Assembly (NCBI RefSeq): GCF_000220705.2
Contig: NZ_CP023202.1
Location: 5,486,501 to 5,550,500, forward strand
Length of the DNA: 64,000 nt
Direction: 5' to 3'
Source of the DNA: Streptomyces xinghaiensis S187
GTDB lineage: Bacteria; Actinomycetota; Actinomycetes; Streptomycetales; Streptomycetaceae
Below the pieces are notes generated by a model. It worked only from the letters and a program-made list of their open reading frames with translations. It was not told the origin of the DNA and made no database searches. A program made the translations under genes and the position numbers. Below, one piece after another: positions 1 through 8,919 of this stretch. Within the stretch, counting starts at the first letter, position 1. Every line of letters begins with the position of its first letter.

Positions 1-520
1 TGTCGTGCACGACGACCGTGTCGACGAAACCGCCGTCCGGCACCAGCCGGGGCGGTGCCAGCGGATAGAGGTAGTAGCCGAGCAGCGCGATCCCCGTGGT
101 CAGGAAGAGCACGAGCCGGGTCGCGGCGTAGCGGCCCGGATGCCAGCGGTAGAGCCACACCAGCACGCCGACGGTCACGATGAAGTGCAGGGTGGCGTAG
201 TAGTAGTTCATCCCCACGATGAGCCAGGTCACCGAGTTCACGGCGTGGTTCACGGTGTGCTCGACGGCGATGCCCACCGCCTGCTCCGCCCGCCATATCC
301 AGTCGGCGTTGCGCAGGGCCGCGGCCTTCTGCTCCGGGACGGCGTTGCGGATCACCGAGTAGATCCAGTAACTCACCGCGATGAGCAGGATCTCGAACCG
401 CAGCCGTGGGCGTCGCGGCAGCCTCAGCCGTCCGATCGAAAGGCGTTCCCCCCCGGGCTGGGCCTCTGGCCGTGTGTCGGCCGGTGATTTCTCCAGAGTC
501 CTCACAGTCGCGTCACCCAC
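1..520 (-). CDS. PAP2-family membrane phosphatase, C-terminus cut by window edge
   Basis: The visible N-terminal 173 codons follow a short polar leader with several hydrophobic segments: a helix around FEILLIAVSYWIYSVI, a second around TWLIVGMNYYYATLHFIV and a third around LVLFLTTGIALLGYYLYPLAPPR. The YPLAPPRL signature followed by a P/G-rich stretch is typical of bacterial PAP2/inositol-phosphorylceramide-synthase-like phosphatases, which hydrolyse or transfer lipid phosphates at the membrane. The catalytic His motifs would lie beyond the window edge, so they are not seen. The start may be GTG at 520 or GTG at 505; neither has a strong ribosome site. The gene ends a leftward series and has its own start just beyond malR1. 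Confidence 0.7.
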   Translation of the reverse strand, partial: MGDATVRTLEKSPADTRPEAQPGGERLSIGRLRLPRRPRLRFEILLIAVSYWIYSVIRNAVPEQKAAALRNADWIWRAEQAVGIAVEHTVNHAVNSVTWLIVGMNYYYATLHFIVTVGVLVWLYRWHPGRYAATRLVLFLTTGIALLGYYLYPLAPPRLVPDGGFVDTVVVHD

Positions 521-555
521 GCGCCACAGTCTGCCAGACCCCGGCGTGTTCCCGA

Positions 556-1623
556 TCACCCTCCGGCCGGGACGTCGGCCGGTGCCCTCCGGGCCGGCGG
601 GGACTGTCCCTGCGGACCCGCGGCGGTCGACCCGCGGACCACCAGTTCGGGCAGGAAGATGAACTCGCTGTGCGGGGCCGGGGTCCCGCCGATCTCCTCC
701 AGCAGCGCGCGCACCGCCGCCTGGCCCATGGCCTGGACCGGCTGACGGATCGTGGTCAGCGGCGGGTCGGTGAAGGCGATCAGCGGGGAGTCGTCGAAGC
801 CGACCACCGAGACGTCCCGGGGGACGGCGAGGCCCTGCCGGCGGGCGGCGCGGATGGCGCCGAGCGCCATCATGTCGCTGGCGCAGATCACGGCGGTGCA
901 GCCGCGCCCGATCAGCGCGTCGGCCGCGGCCTGGCCGCCCTCCAGGGTGTAGAGGGAGTGCTCGATCAGCTCGTCGGACTCCTCCGGGGTCAGCCCCAGC
1001 TGCTCGCGCATCCCCTGCCGGAAGCCCTCGGTCTTCCGCAGCACGGGGACGAACCGCTTGGGGCCCAGCGCCAGCCCGATCCGGGTGTGGCCGAGGGCCG
1101 CGAGATGCGTCACGGCCAGCCGCATCGCAGCGCGGTCGTCGGGCGAGACGAACGGGGCGCGGACCTTCGGGGAGAAGCCGTTGACGAGGACGAACGGCAC
1201 GCCCTGCCCGCGGAGCTGGTCGTACCGCTGCATGTCGGCGGAGGTGTCGGCGTGCAGCCCGGAGACGAAGATGATGCCGGAGACCCCGCGCTCCACCAGC
1301 ATCTCGGTGAGCTCGTCCTCGGTGGAGCCGCCCGGTGTCTGGGTGGCGAGGACCGGGGTGTAGCCCTGGCGGGTCAGGTTCTGCCCGATGACCTGCGCGA
1401 GCGCGGGGAAGATCGGGTTGTCCAGCTCGGGGGTGATCAGTCCGACCAGCCCGGCGCTGCGCCGCCGCAGCCGTACCGGGCGCTCGTAGCCGAGGACGTC
1501 GAGCGCGGCGAGGACGGATTCGCGGGTGGTCGCGGCCACCCCCGGCTTGCCGTTGAGCACGCGGCTGACTGTCGCTTCGCTGACCCCCGCCTGGGCTGCG
1601 ATGTCGGCGAGCCGTGCGGTCAT
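556..1623 (-). CDS. malR: MalR-type LacI-family repressor (copy 1)
   Basis: A 355-residue LacI/GalR regulator. The N-terminal helix-turn-helix (ARLADIAAQAGVSEATVSRV, residues about 3-22) is followed by the hinge and a periplasmic-binding-protein-like sensor domain with the family motif VVGFDDSPLIAFTDPPLTTI near residue 280. It resembles Streptomyces MalR, which represses maltose and amylase genes until maltodextrin or maltose is present. An in-frame ATG 24 bases upstream (1647) is possible, but the protein conventionally begins MTARLADIA. It follows aglA1 by 25 bases on the same strand, so it is probably co-transcribed with it. A second, clearly related regulator lies at 8920-9978; which of the two acts on which operator cannot be read from sequence. 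Confidence 0.88.
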   Translation of the reverse strand: MTARLADIAAQAGVSEATVSRVLNGKPGVAATTRESVLAALDVLGYERPVRLRRRSAGLVGLITPELDNPIFPALAQVIGQNLTRQGYTPVLATQTPGGSTEDELTEMLVERGVSGIIFVSGLHADTSADMQRYDQLRGQGVPFVLVNGFSPKVRAPFVSPDDRAAMRLAVTHLAALGHTRIGLALGPKRFVPVLRKTEGFRQGMREQLGLTPEESDELIEHSLYTLEGGQAAADALIGRGCTAVICASDMMALGAIRAARRQGLAVPRDVSVVGFDDSPLIAFTDPPLTTIRQPVQAMGQAAVRALLEEIGGTPAPHSEFIFLPELVVRGSTAAGPQGQSPPARRAPADVPAGG

Positions 1624-1648
1624 AGGGCTGGACTGTACCGGTCGCATG

Positions 1649-3406
1649 TCAGATTGCCCACCACGCGCAGGATTCGGCCGGAATACGGACGGTTCCGCCG
1701 TCCTCGCGCGGGGCGGGGGCGGCCATCGGGGCGCTGCTCAGCAGGGGCCGGCCGGGCCGGGGCAGGGTGACCGGCCGGTCGAGGGTGTTGAGCACGCAGA
1801 CCACCGGGCCCCGCGTGCCGTCCTCCCCCTCTCCGGCGGACGGCGCCGGGGCGGTGCCCGGGGTGCGGCGGAAGGCGAGGACGCCCTCGGGCGCGTCCAG
1901 CCACTCGACGGCGTCGCCCGCGCCGAGCGCCGGGAGCTCGCGGCGCAGCGCGATCGCCGCGCGGTAGAGCTCCAGGGTGGAGGTCGGGTCGCCGGTCTGG
2001 GCCTCGACGCTGTATCCGGCCCAGTCACCGGGCTGCGGCAGCCAGCTGGGGCCGCCGGGCTCGGGTCCGAAGCCGTACGGGGCCTCGGTGCCGGACCACG
2101 GGATCGGCACCCGGCAGCCGTCGCGGAAGCCGTCCTGGCCGTCGGCGCGGAGGAAGGAGGGGTCCTGGCGGACCTCGTCGGGCAGGTCGGTGACCTCCGG
2201 AAGCCCGAGCTCCTCGCCCTGGTAGACGTAGACGGAGCCGGGCAGCGCCAGCATCAGGAGGGCGGCGGCGCGGGCCCGGCGCAGGCCGCGCTCCGGGTCC
2301 CCGTCCGCGTAGCGCGTGGTGTGCCGGACGACGTCGTGGTTGGACAGCACCCAGGTGGTGGGCGCGCCGACGGACGCGGTGGCGGTGAGGGAGCTGTCGA
2401 TCACCGCGCGCATCTCCGCGGCCTCCCAGCCGCTCCGCAGGAACTGGAAGTTGAACGCCTGGTGCATCTCGTCGGGGCGGACGTAGAGGGCGAGCCGCTC
2501 GGAGTCCGGGGCCCAGGCCTCGGCGACGCCGATCCGCTCGCCGTCGTAGGAGTCCAGCAGCCGGCGCCAGTGGCGGTGGATCTCGTGGACGCCGTCCTGG
2601 TCGAAGAAGGGCAGCTTCTGGGTGCCGATGAGGCTGGCCTGCTGCCCGTGGCCGATGTCGGGCAGGCCCTCGGCCTTGACGAGGCCGTGGGCGACGTCGA
2701 CGCGGAAGCCGTCCACGCCCAGGTCCAGCCAGAAGCGGAGGATGGCGTCGAACTCGCGGCGGACCTCCGGGTGCTCCCAGTTGAGGTCGGGCTGCTCGGG
2801 GGCGAAGAGGTGGAGGTACCAGTCGCCGGGGCTGCCGTCGGGGTTCGTGGTGCGGGTCCAGGCGGGGCCGCCGAAGACGGACTCCCAGTCGTTGGGCGGC
2901 AGCTCGCCGTCCGTGCCGCGGCCGGGGCGGAACCAGTAGCGGCCGCGGGCGGGGGAGCCGGGGCCCTCGCTCAGGGCCTGCCGGAACCAGGTGTGCCGGT
3001 CGGAGGTGTGGTTGGGGACGATGTCCATGATCACGCGGATTCCCAGCCCGTGGGCGGCGCGGATCAGCTCCCGGGCGTCGTCGAGATCGCCGAAGAGCGG
3101 GTCGACGGTGCGGTAGTCGGTGACGTCGTAGCCGCCGTCGGCCTGCGGGGAGAGGTAGAAGGGGGTGAGCCAGACCGCGTCCACGCCCAGCCGGGCCAGA
3201 TGCGGCAGCCGCTCCCGGGCGCCGCGCAGATCGCCGATGCCGTCGCCGTTGCCGTCGGCGAAGGAGCGGACGTAGATCTGGTAGATGACGGCGTCCCGCC
3301 ACCAGTGTGTGCCGGTGCCGGAGCCGCCGCGCGGGGCGTCCCCCGGGCCGGCGCCGGGAGCGGGCGCGGGCCGGTCGTGGAGGGCGGGCGTGAGCTCCTG
3401 AGTCAT
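1649..3406 (-). CDS. aglA: GH13 alpha-glucosidase (copy 1, leftward)
   Basis: A 585-residue cytoplasmic GH13 oligo-1,4/1,6-glucosidase-like enzyme that would hydrolyse imported maltose and maltodextrins to glucose. After a 35-residue Pro/Gly/Ala-rich leader the barrel begins at WWRDAVIYQIYVRSFADGNGDG. Conserved regions are visible: DIVPNHTSD, GFRVDVAHG (nucleophile Asp), GVAEAWAP (acid/base Glu) and VLSNHDVVRHTTRYADGDPE (third catalytic Asp). No signal peptide is present. ATG at 3406 has an AAGGGGAAA ribosome site. The C-terminal half is nearly identical at DNA level to the rightward copy at 7193-8917, while the N-terminal half is clearly divergent. It is followed by malR1 and starts from a divergent promoter region shared with malE. 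Confidence 0.93.
   Translation of the reverse strand: MTQELTPALHDRPAPAPGAGPGDAPRGGSGTGTHWWRDAVIYQIYVRSFADGNGDGIGDLRGARERLPHLARLGVDAVWLTPFYLSPQADGGYDVTDYRTVDPLFGDLDDARELIRAAHGLGIRVIMDIVPNHTSDRHTWFRQALSEGPGSPARGRYWFRPGRGTDGELPPNDWESVFGGPAWTRTTNPDGSPGDWYLHLFAPEQPDLNWEHPEVRREFDAILRFWLDLGVDGFRVDVAHGLVKAEGLPDIGHGQQASLIGTQKLPFFDQDGVHEIHRHWRRLLDSYDGERIGVAEAWAPDSERLALYVRPDEMHQAFNFQFLRSGWEAAEMRAVIDSSLTATASVGAPTTWVLSNHDVVRHTTRYADGDPERGLRRARAAALLMLALPGSVYVYQGEELGLPEVTDLPDEVRQDPSFLRADGQDGFRDGCRVPIPWSGTEAPYGFGPEPGGPSWLPQPGDWAGYSVEAQTGDPTSTLELYRAAIALRRELPALGAGDAVEWLDAPEGVLAFRRTPGTAPAPSAGEGEDGTRGPVVCVLNTLDRPVTLPRPGRPLLSSAPMAAPAPREDGGTVRIPAESCAWWAI
1863..2345 (-). repeat. Inverted repeat arm in aglA1 (partner at 8221-8707)
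   Basis: Read on the minus strand, this 3' part of aglA1 matches the + strand at about 8221-8707 in aglA2. A 60-base block (2041-2100 versus 8467-8526) is identical base for base, and neighbouring 60-base blocks differ at roughly 1-8 positions, including few synonymous changes. The 5' halves of the two genes are much less alike. The arms are inverted and enclose the divergent promoter and malEFG. Confidence 0.85.
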
Positions 3407-3769
3407 CGTCGTTTCCCCTTCGGTAGCCGGTGTTGACGCTCGGCACGGACGCCAGAGAGGACAACGCGCCGCGGCCCCCCGTGGTTGACGTGGGGAACGT
3501 AACAGCTTTGCAAGCTCTTGCGGAAGTATCGGCAGATTCTTGCGGCAGGGCCGAAAGTCCCCCGGCCAGGGCCGTCAAGGGGTGGGGTGACAACTGTGCA
3601 GACACGCCGCTGTAACGATCCGGCAGCCTTGCAGAAAGTTGCCGCAAGGACTTTCGGCCACATTGCATCCCTGTTACGTTCGCGGTAACCCGGCGCCGCG
3701 ACGGCGCGGTCAGGGCAGGTGGTCCCCCGGGACCCCGGCCATCACGGGCTCTCATGAAGGAGTAACACC
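3407..3769. promoter_or_regulatory. Divergent aglA1/malE promoter region with MalR-type sites
   Basis: Several CTTGC-type half-sites, the motif reported for Streptomyces MalR operators, cluster here. CTTGCGG occurs at 3517-3523 and 3539-3545, 22 bases apart. GCTTTGCAAGC at 3505-3515 is a short palindrome. CTTGCAG at 3628-3634 faces CCGCAAG at 3642-3648. A 19-base module with TTGCA, five or six variable bases and TTACGTTC is present once per direction: 3663-3681 reading toward malE and 3495-3513 reading toward aglA1. TGTTACGTT within it fits an extended -10 element. The malE ribosome site AAGGAG lies about 8 bases before its ATG. MalR binding is inferred from motif and context. Confidence 0.72.
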
Positions 3770-5053
3770 ATGCGGCGTGGCATAGCGGCCACCGCGCTGG
3801 TCGCGACGCTCTCCCTGGCGGCGACCGCGTGCGGCGGGGACAGCGACAGCGGCGAGAGCGGCGAGAAGAAGGGCTCCGGCGAGCTCTCCGGCACCGTCAC
3901 CTTCTGGGACACCTCGAACGAGGCCGAGAAGGCGTTCTTCAAGAAGACCGCCGAGGGCTTCGAGAAGGAGCACCCGAAGGTCGACGTCAAGTACGTCAGC
4001 GTCCCCTTCGGCGAGGCGAGCAACAAGTTCAAGAACGCCGCGGGCGGCGGCTCCGGCGCCCCCGACGTGATGCGCACCGAGGTCGCCTGGGTCGCCGACT
4101 TCGCCAGCCTCGGCTACCTGGCCCCGCTGGACGATACCGCGGCCGTCGACAACAAGGACGACTACCTCGACCAGGCCTGGGGCAGCACCCAGTTCGAGGG
4201 CAAGACCTACGGCGTGCCGCAGGTCATCGACACCCTCGCCCTCTTCTACAACAAGGACCTGCTGAAGAAGGCCGGCGTCGAGGTCCCCGAGTCCGTCGAG
4301 GACATCAAGAACTCCACCAAGAAGTTCCAGGGCGAGGACGTCACCCCCTTCTACATGCGCGGTGACGACCCCTACTGGTTCCTGCCCTTCCTCTACGGCG
4401 AGGGCGGCGACATGGTCGACGCCGAGGCCAAGAAGATCACGATCGACGACGGCGCCGGCGCCAAGGCGTTCGAAACGATCCAGGACCTGGTGGACTCCAA
4501 GGCCGCGACGACGGACACCACCGACGGCTGGGAGAACATGCAGAAGTCCTTCAAGGACGGCAAGGTGGCCATGATGCTCAACGGCCCCTGGGCCATTGAG
4601 GACACCCTGGCCGGCAAGGAGTTCAAGGGCAACGAGGACAACCTCGGCGTCGCCCCGGTCCCGGCCGGCAGCGAGGCCCAGGGCGCCCCGCAGGGCGGCC
4701 ACAACCTCTCCGTCTACGCGGGCTCGAAGAACCTGGACGCCTCCTACGAGTTCGCCAAGTACATGAGCTCCGCCGAGGTCCAGAAGGCCACCACCGAGGA
4801 GCTGAGCCTGCTCCCGACCCGTACCTCGGTGTACGACGAGCAGACCGTCAAGGACAACACGATGGTCCAGTTCTTCAAGCCCGCCGTGGACAAGGCCGTC
4901 GAGCGCCCGTGGATCGCCGAGGGCAACTCCCTCTTCGAGCCCATCCGCGTCCAGCTCGCCGACGTGCTGACCGGCAAGACCGAGCCCGAGGCCGCCGCCG
5001 ACAAGATCGGTGAGGAGTACGCCAAGCTCCTCAAGGACGGCGACTGGAAGTAG
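3770..5053 (+). CDS. malE: Maltose/maltodextrin ABC transporter, solute-binding lipoprotein
   Basis: A 427-residue extracellular substrate-binding lipoprotein. The signal peptide ends in the lipobox LAATAC (Cys at residue 21), followed by a Ser/Gly/Glu linker and a family-1 solute-binding fold. Typical motifs include TVTFWDTSNEAEK, GVPQVIDTLALFYNKDLLKK and MMLNGPWAIED. The mature protein would capture maltose and maltodextrins released by the secreted amylases encoded at 16.7-23.9 kb. The start has an AAGGAG ribosome site. It is first in malE-malF-malG-aglA2-malR2. No ATPase gene is present; in Streptomyces the shared ATPase MsiK, encoded elsewhere, usually energises this transporter (family knowledge). 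Confidence 0.95.
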   Translation: MRRGIAATALVATLSLAATACGGDSDSGESGEKKGSGELSGTVTFWDTSNEAEKAFFKKTAEGFEKEHPKVDVKYVSVPFGEASNKFKNAAGGGSGAPDVMRTEVAWVADFASLGYLAPLDDTAAVDNKDDYLDQAWGSTQFEGKTYGVPQVIDTLALFYNKDLLKKAGVEVPESVEDIKNSTKKFQGEDVTPFYMRGDDPYWFLPFLYGEGGDMVDAEAKKITIDDGAGAKAFETIQDLVDSKAATTDTTDGWENMQKSFKDGKVAMMLNGPWAIEDTLAGKEFKGNEDNLGVAPVPAGSEAQGAPQGGHNLSVYAGSKNLDASYEFAKYMSSAEVQKATTEELSLLPTRTSVYDEQTVKDNTMVQFFKPAVDKAVERPWIAEGNSLFEPIRVQLADVLTGKTEPEAAADKIGEEYAKLLKDGDWK

Positions 5054-5088
5054 GACCGAGGAACCCAGGGAGAGGCTGACCGACGACC

Positions 5089-6108
5089 ATGGCTGTCGAG
5101 ACAGGCCGGTCGGTGGCACCGGCCGCGGGCGGAGACGCCCGCGGCCGCGGCCGCGGAACCGGCGGAGCACCCGGCAAGACCCCCGGCCCGCTGCGCCGGG
5201 CCCTGGCCACCCACTGGTACGCCTGGGCCATGGTGGCCCCCGTGGTGACCGTCATCGGGGTGATCATCGGCTATCCGCTGGTCCGCGGCATCTATCTGTC
5301 GCTGACCGACGCGGACGAGGCCAATGTCGCCCGCACCATCGGCGTCAACGAGATCGACGCGACCTACGAGTTCGTCGGCCTCGACAACTACCAGGCCATC
5401 CTCACGGACGGCGTCTTCTGGGACCGGCTCGGCTGGACCGTGCTGTGGACGGTGGGATGCGTCTCCATCACCTTCCTCCTCGGCCTGGTGCTGGCCTCCA
5501 TGCTCAACCGCAAGGTGCGCGGCCGGACCGTCTACCGGATGGCGCTGATCCTGCCCTGGGGCATCCCGGCCTTCGTGTCCGTCTTCGCCTGGCGGATGCT
5601 CTACAACGAGAAGAACGGCATCCTCAACCAGCTGCTGGCCGGCGGCGGCATCGACGGCATCCCCTGGCTGGGCGACCCGACCTGGGCCAAGATCTCCGTC
5701 ATCGCGGTGAACGTCTGGCTCGGCGTGCCGTTCATGCTCGTCGCCATGCTGGGCGCCATGCAGGGCATCCCCGGCGAGCTGCTGGAGGCCGCCGAGATGG
5801 ACGGGGCCAACGCCTGGCAGCGGTTCCGCAACGTCGTGCTGCCCGGCATCCGCTCGGTCAGCAGCACCGTGATCCTGCTGAGCACCATCTGGACCTTCAA
5901 CATGTTCCCGGTGATCTTCCTGCTCACCCGGGGCGGCCCCGGCGACTCCACCGAGATCCTGGTGACCTACGCCTACCGGCTGTCCTTCCTCGTCAGCCCG
6001 CGCGACTTCGCCTCCTCCGCGGCCTGGGGCGTGCTCATCCTGCTGCTCCTGTCGGCCTTCGCGGTGGTCTACCGCCGTTCGCTCCGCAAGCAGGGAGAGG
6101 TGTGGTGA
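5089..6108 (+). CDS. malF: Maltose ABC transporter permease
   Basis: A 339-residue inner-membrane permease of the MalF type. After a Gly/Arg/Pro-rich cytoplasmic N-terminus the first membrane segment is WYAWAMVAPVVTVIGVIIGY, with further helices through the protein. The cytoplasmic EAA loop that contacts the ATPase is visible as EAAEMDGANAWQRFRNVVLP near residue 240. It starts 35 bases after malE and its stop overlaps the malG start by four bases, which indicates translational coupling. Confidence 0.95.
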   Translation: MAVETGRSVAPAAGGDARGRGRGTGGAPGKTPGPLRRALATHWYAWAMVAPVVTVIGVIIGYPLVRGIYLSLTDADEANVARTIGVNEIDATYEFVGLDNYQAILTDGVFWDRLGWTVLWTVGCVSITFLLGLVLASMLNRKVRGRTVYRMALILPWGIPAFVSVFAWRMLYNEKNGILNQLLAGGGIDGIPWLGDPTWAKISVIAVNVWLGVPFMLVAMLGAMQGIPGELLEAAEMDGANAWQRFRNVVLPGIRSVSSTVILLSTIWTFNMFPVIFLLTRGGPGDSTEILVTYAYRLSFLVSPRDFASSAAWGVLILLLLSAFAVVYRRSLRKQGEVW

Positions 6109-7097
6109 CGACCATGAAGAGCACCGGAACCACCGGAACCCCCGGAACTCCCGGAACCCCCGGCCCCGCGGGGACCATCACGGGCACCACGACGCCCGAC
6201 CCCGCCACCACCGCCCCGGTACCGGCCGCCGCCGTCCGCGGGGGGAACGGCCGCACCGGCCGCGTCCGCGGGCGCGGCGAGCGCGGGCCGCTGGCCTCCG
6301 CCGGGCTGCACGCCGGCCTGCTGCTGGCCGCCGTGACCGCCGTGTTCCCGCCGCTGTGGCTGCTGGTGACGTCCTTCAAGCCCAAGAGCGACGCCTTCAC
6401 CACCTCACTGGTGGAGAACTTCACCTTCGCCAACTACGACCACGTCCTGAACGACACCCACTTCCTGACCTGGTTCGGGAACTCGGTGCTGATCGTGCTG
6501 GTGACCACGTTCCTGGGCGTCTTCATCTCGGCCACCACCGGTTACGCCGTCAGCCGCTTCCGCTTCCCGGGCATGCGCCCGCTGATGTGGACCCTGCTGA
6601 TCACGCAGATGTTCCCGATGGCGATCCTGATCGTGCCGCTCTACAACCTCATGGCACAGCTCGGGCTCCTCAACCAGCCCGTTGGCCTGATCATCACGTA
6701 CCTCACCATCGCCGTGCCGTTCTGCGCCTGGATGATGAAGGGCTTCTTCGACACCATCCCCGTCGCCATCGACGAATCGGGGCGTGTCGACGGACTCAAC
6801 CCCTTCGGCACCTTCTGGCGGCTGATCCTGCCGCTGGCCAAGCCCGGCATCGCCGTCACAGGCTTCTACAGCTTCGTGACCGCCTGGGCCGAGGTCGCCT
6901 ACGCCTCGGCCTTCATGACCGGCGAGGAGAACCTCACCCTGGCCGGCGGCCTGCAGACCTTCGTCAACCAGTACACGAACGACTGGGGATCGATGACGGC
7001 CGCCGCCGTGATCATCGCCGTGCCCGCAATGATCGTCTTCGGTTTCGCCCAGCGCCATCTCGTCGCCGGGCTGACCGCGGGCGCCACCAAGTCGTGA
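6105..7097 (+). CDS. malG: Maltose ABC transporter permease
   Basis: A 330-residue partner permease. The GTG start at 6105 overlaps the malF stop (GTGA) and sits 5 bases after GGAGAGG, so it is preferred over ATG at 6114. The N-terminal 60 residues are an unusual Thr/Gly/Pro run (TGTTGTPGTPGTPGP) encoded by a short direct repeat of GGAACCCCC-like units. The membrane core then follows, with the EAA-type loop ESGRVDGLNPFGTF near residue 225 and a C-terminal hydrophobic helix. It forms the channel together with MalF. Confidence 0.94.
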   Translation: MTTMKSTGTTGTPGTPGTPGPAGTITGTTTPDPATTAPVPAAAVRGGNGRTGRVRGRGERGPLASAGLHAGLLLAAVTAVFPPLWLLVTSFKPKSDAFTTSLVENFTFANYDHVLNDTHFLTWFGNSVLIVLVTTFLGVFISATTGYAVSRFRFPGMRPLMWTLLITQMFPMAILIVPLYNLMAQLGLLNQPVGLIITYLTIAVPFCAWMMKGFFDTIPVAIDESGRVDGLNPFGTFWRLILPLAKPGIAVTGFYSFVTAWAEVAYASAFMTGEENLTLAGGLQTFVNQYTNDWGSMTAAAVIIAVPAMIVFGFAQRHLVAGLTAGATKS

Positions 7098-7192
7098 CCG
7101 GGACCGGCCGCTTACCCACCCCCGCCTGCCACCCGGCGGCCGCGGCCACACCGGCGCCGCGGCCGCCGAGTTCCCCGAGATTCAGGGATGAC

Positions 7193-8917
7193 ATGACCCA
7201 CGACCCCACCGGCACCCCCCAGGCCGGCTCCGCCGCCCCCACCGCGGAACAGCGCACCGGCTGGTGGCGGGACGCGGTGATCTACCAGGTGTACCCGCGC
7301 AGCTTCGCCGACGGCAACGGCGACGGCATGGGCGATCTGGACGGGGTGCGCACCCGCCTGCCGTACCTCGCCGGGCTCGGTGTGGACGCCGTCTGGCTCA
7401 GCCCCTTCTACGCCTCCCCGCAGGCCGACGCCGGCTACGACGTGGCCGACTACCGCGCCATCGACCCGATGTTCGGCACCCTGGACGACGCCGCCGCGGT
7501 CATCCGCGAGGCCCACGCCCTGGGCCTGCGGATCATCGTCGACCTCGTCCCCAACCACTGCTCCGACCAGCACGTGTGGTTCCGGCAGGCCCTGAGCGAG
7601 GGCCCCGGCTCACCGCTCCGCGAGCGGTTCCACTTCCGTCCCGGCAAGGGCGCGGACGGCGAACTCCCGCCCAACGACTGGGAGTCCGTCTTCGGCGGCC
7701 CCGCCTGGACCCGCACCGTGAACCCGGACGGGACCCCGGGGGAGTGGTACCTGCATCTCTTCGCCCCCGAGCAGCCCGACTTCAACTGGGACCACCCGGC
7801 CGTCCGGGACGAGTTCCGCTCCATCCTCCGCTTCTGGCTGGACCTGGGCACCGACGGCTTCCGCATCGACGTCGCCCACGGCCTCGTCAAGGCCGACGGG
7901 CTCCCCGACATGGGCCGCGGCGAGCAGCTGAAGCTCCTCGGCAGCCAGAAGCTGCCCTTCTTCGACCAGGACGGCGTCCACGAGATCTACCGCTCCTGGC
8001 GGAAGGTCCTCGACGAGTACGCGGGCGAGCGGATCGGCGTCGCCGAGGCCTGGACCCCCAGCGCCGACCGCACCGCCCTCTACCTCCGCCCCGACGAGCT
8101 CCACCAGGCGTTCAACTTCCACTACCTGGGCGCCGGATGGAACGCCGCCGAGCTGCGCGAGGCCGTCGACGCGTCGCTCGACGCCATGCGGCCCGTCGGC
8201 GCCCCCACCACCTGGGTGCTGTCCAACCACGACGTCGTGCGGCACACCACGCGCTACGCGGACGGGGACCCGGAGCGCGGCCTGCGCCGGGCCCGCGCCG
8301 CCGTGCTGCTGATGCTGGCGCTGCCCGGCTCGGCGTACGTCTACCAGGGCGAGGAGCTCGGGCTTCCGGAGGTCACCGACCTGCCCGACGAGGTCCGCCA
8401 GGACCCCTCCTTCTTCAAGGAGAACGGCCAGGAGGGCCTGCGCGACGGCTGCCGGGTGCCGATCCCGTGGTCCGGCACCGAGGCCCCGTACGGCTTCGGA
8501 CCCGAGCCCGGCGGCCCCAGCTGGCTGCCGCAACCCGACGTCTGGGCCAAGTACAGCGTCGAGGCCCAGACCGGCGACCCGACCTCCACCCTGGAGCTCT
8601 ACCGCGCGGCGATCGCGCTGCGCCGCGAACACCCGGCGCTCGGCGCGGGCGACGCCGTCGAGTGGCTGGACGCGCCCGACGGCGTCCTCGCCTTCCGCCG
8701 CACCCCGGCGGACGGAGCCGGCGGCGCGGGCGGTGCGGCCGGCCGTGCTGCGGACGGTGCCTTCGTCTGCACCGTCAACACCACCGGCGCGCCCGTCCGC
8801 GTCCCGGCGCCCGGCCGGATGCTGCTGGCCAGTGACGGCGCGGTCGTGGAGGGCCCGGTCGTGGAGGGCGGCGAGGCCGTGCTGCCCGCCGACTCCGCCG
8901 TCTGGTGGACGACGTGA
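7193..8917 (+). CDS. aglA: GH13 alpha-glucosidase (copy 2, rightward)
   Basis: A 574-residue cytoplasmic GH13 enzyme, the usual downstream partner of malEFG, converting imported maltodextrins to glucose. Conserved regions are DLVPNHCSD, GFRIDVAHG (nucleophile), GVAEAWTP (acid/base) and VLSNHDVV. It follows malG by 95 bases without an obvious terminator, so it is probably in the operon. The 3' portion from about 8221 is nearly identical to aglA1 on the other strand, including silent positions, which suggests gene conversion or recent partial duplication. The C-terminal tail carries a Gly/Ala repeat not shared with aglA1. Confidence 0.94.
   Translation: MTHDPTGTPQAGSAAPTAEQRTGWWRDAVIYQVYPRSFADGNGDGMGDLDGVRTRLPYLAGLGVDAVWLSPFYASPQADAGYDVADYRAIDPMFGTLDDAAAVIREAHALGLRIIVDLVPNHCSDQHVWFRQALSEGPGSPLRERFHFRPGKGADGELPPNDWESVFGGPAWTRTVNPDGTPGEWYLHLFAPEQPDFNWDHPAVRDEFRSILRFWLDLGTDGFRIDVAHGLVKADGLPDMGRGEQLKLLGSQKLPFFDQDGVHEIYRSWRKVLDEYAGERIGVAEAWTPSADRTALYLRPDELHQAFNFHYLGAGWNAAELREAVDASLDAMRPVGAPTTWVLSNHDVVRHTTRYADGDPERGLRRARAAVLLMLALPGSAYVYQGEELGLPEVTDLPDEVRQDPSFFKENGQEGLRDGCRVPIPWSGTEAPYGFGPEPGGPSWLPQPDVWAKYSVEAQTGDPTSTLELYRAAIALRREHPALGAGDAVEWLDAPDGVLAFRRTPADGAGGAGGAAGRAADGAFVCTVNTTGAPVRVPAPGRMLLASDGAVVEGPVVEGGEAVLPADSAVWWTT
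8221..8707 (+). repeat. Inverted repeat arm in aglA2 (partner at 1863-2345)
   Basis: Rightward arm of the aglA inverted repeat. It covers the region from the third catalytic Asp motif (SNHDVV) to near the C-terminus. Identity to the other arm ends in the divergent C-terminal tail after the FRRTP motif. Confidence 0.85.
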
Positions 8918-8919
8918 CC

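Noticed and set aside
1526..3436. 636-codon rightward frame across aglA1 and malR1
   Set aside because: Shadow of two well-supported minus-strand genes; repetitive Gly/Ala/Val composition and no ribosome site.
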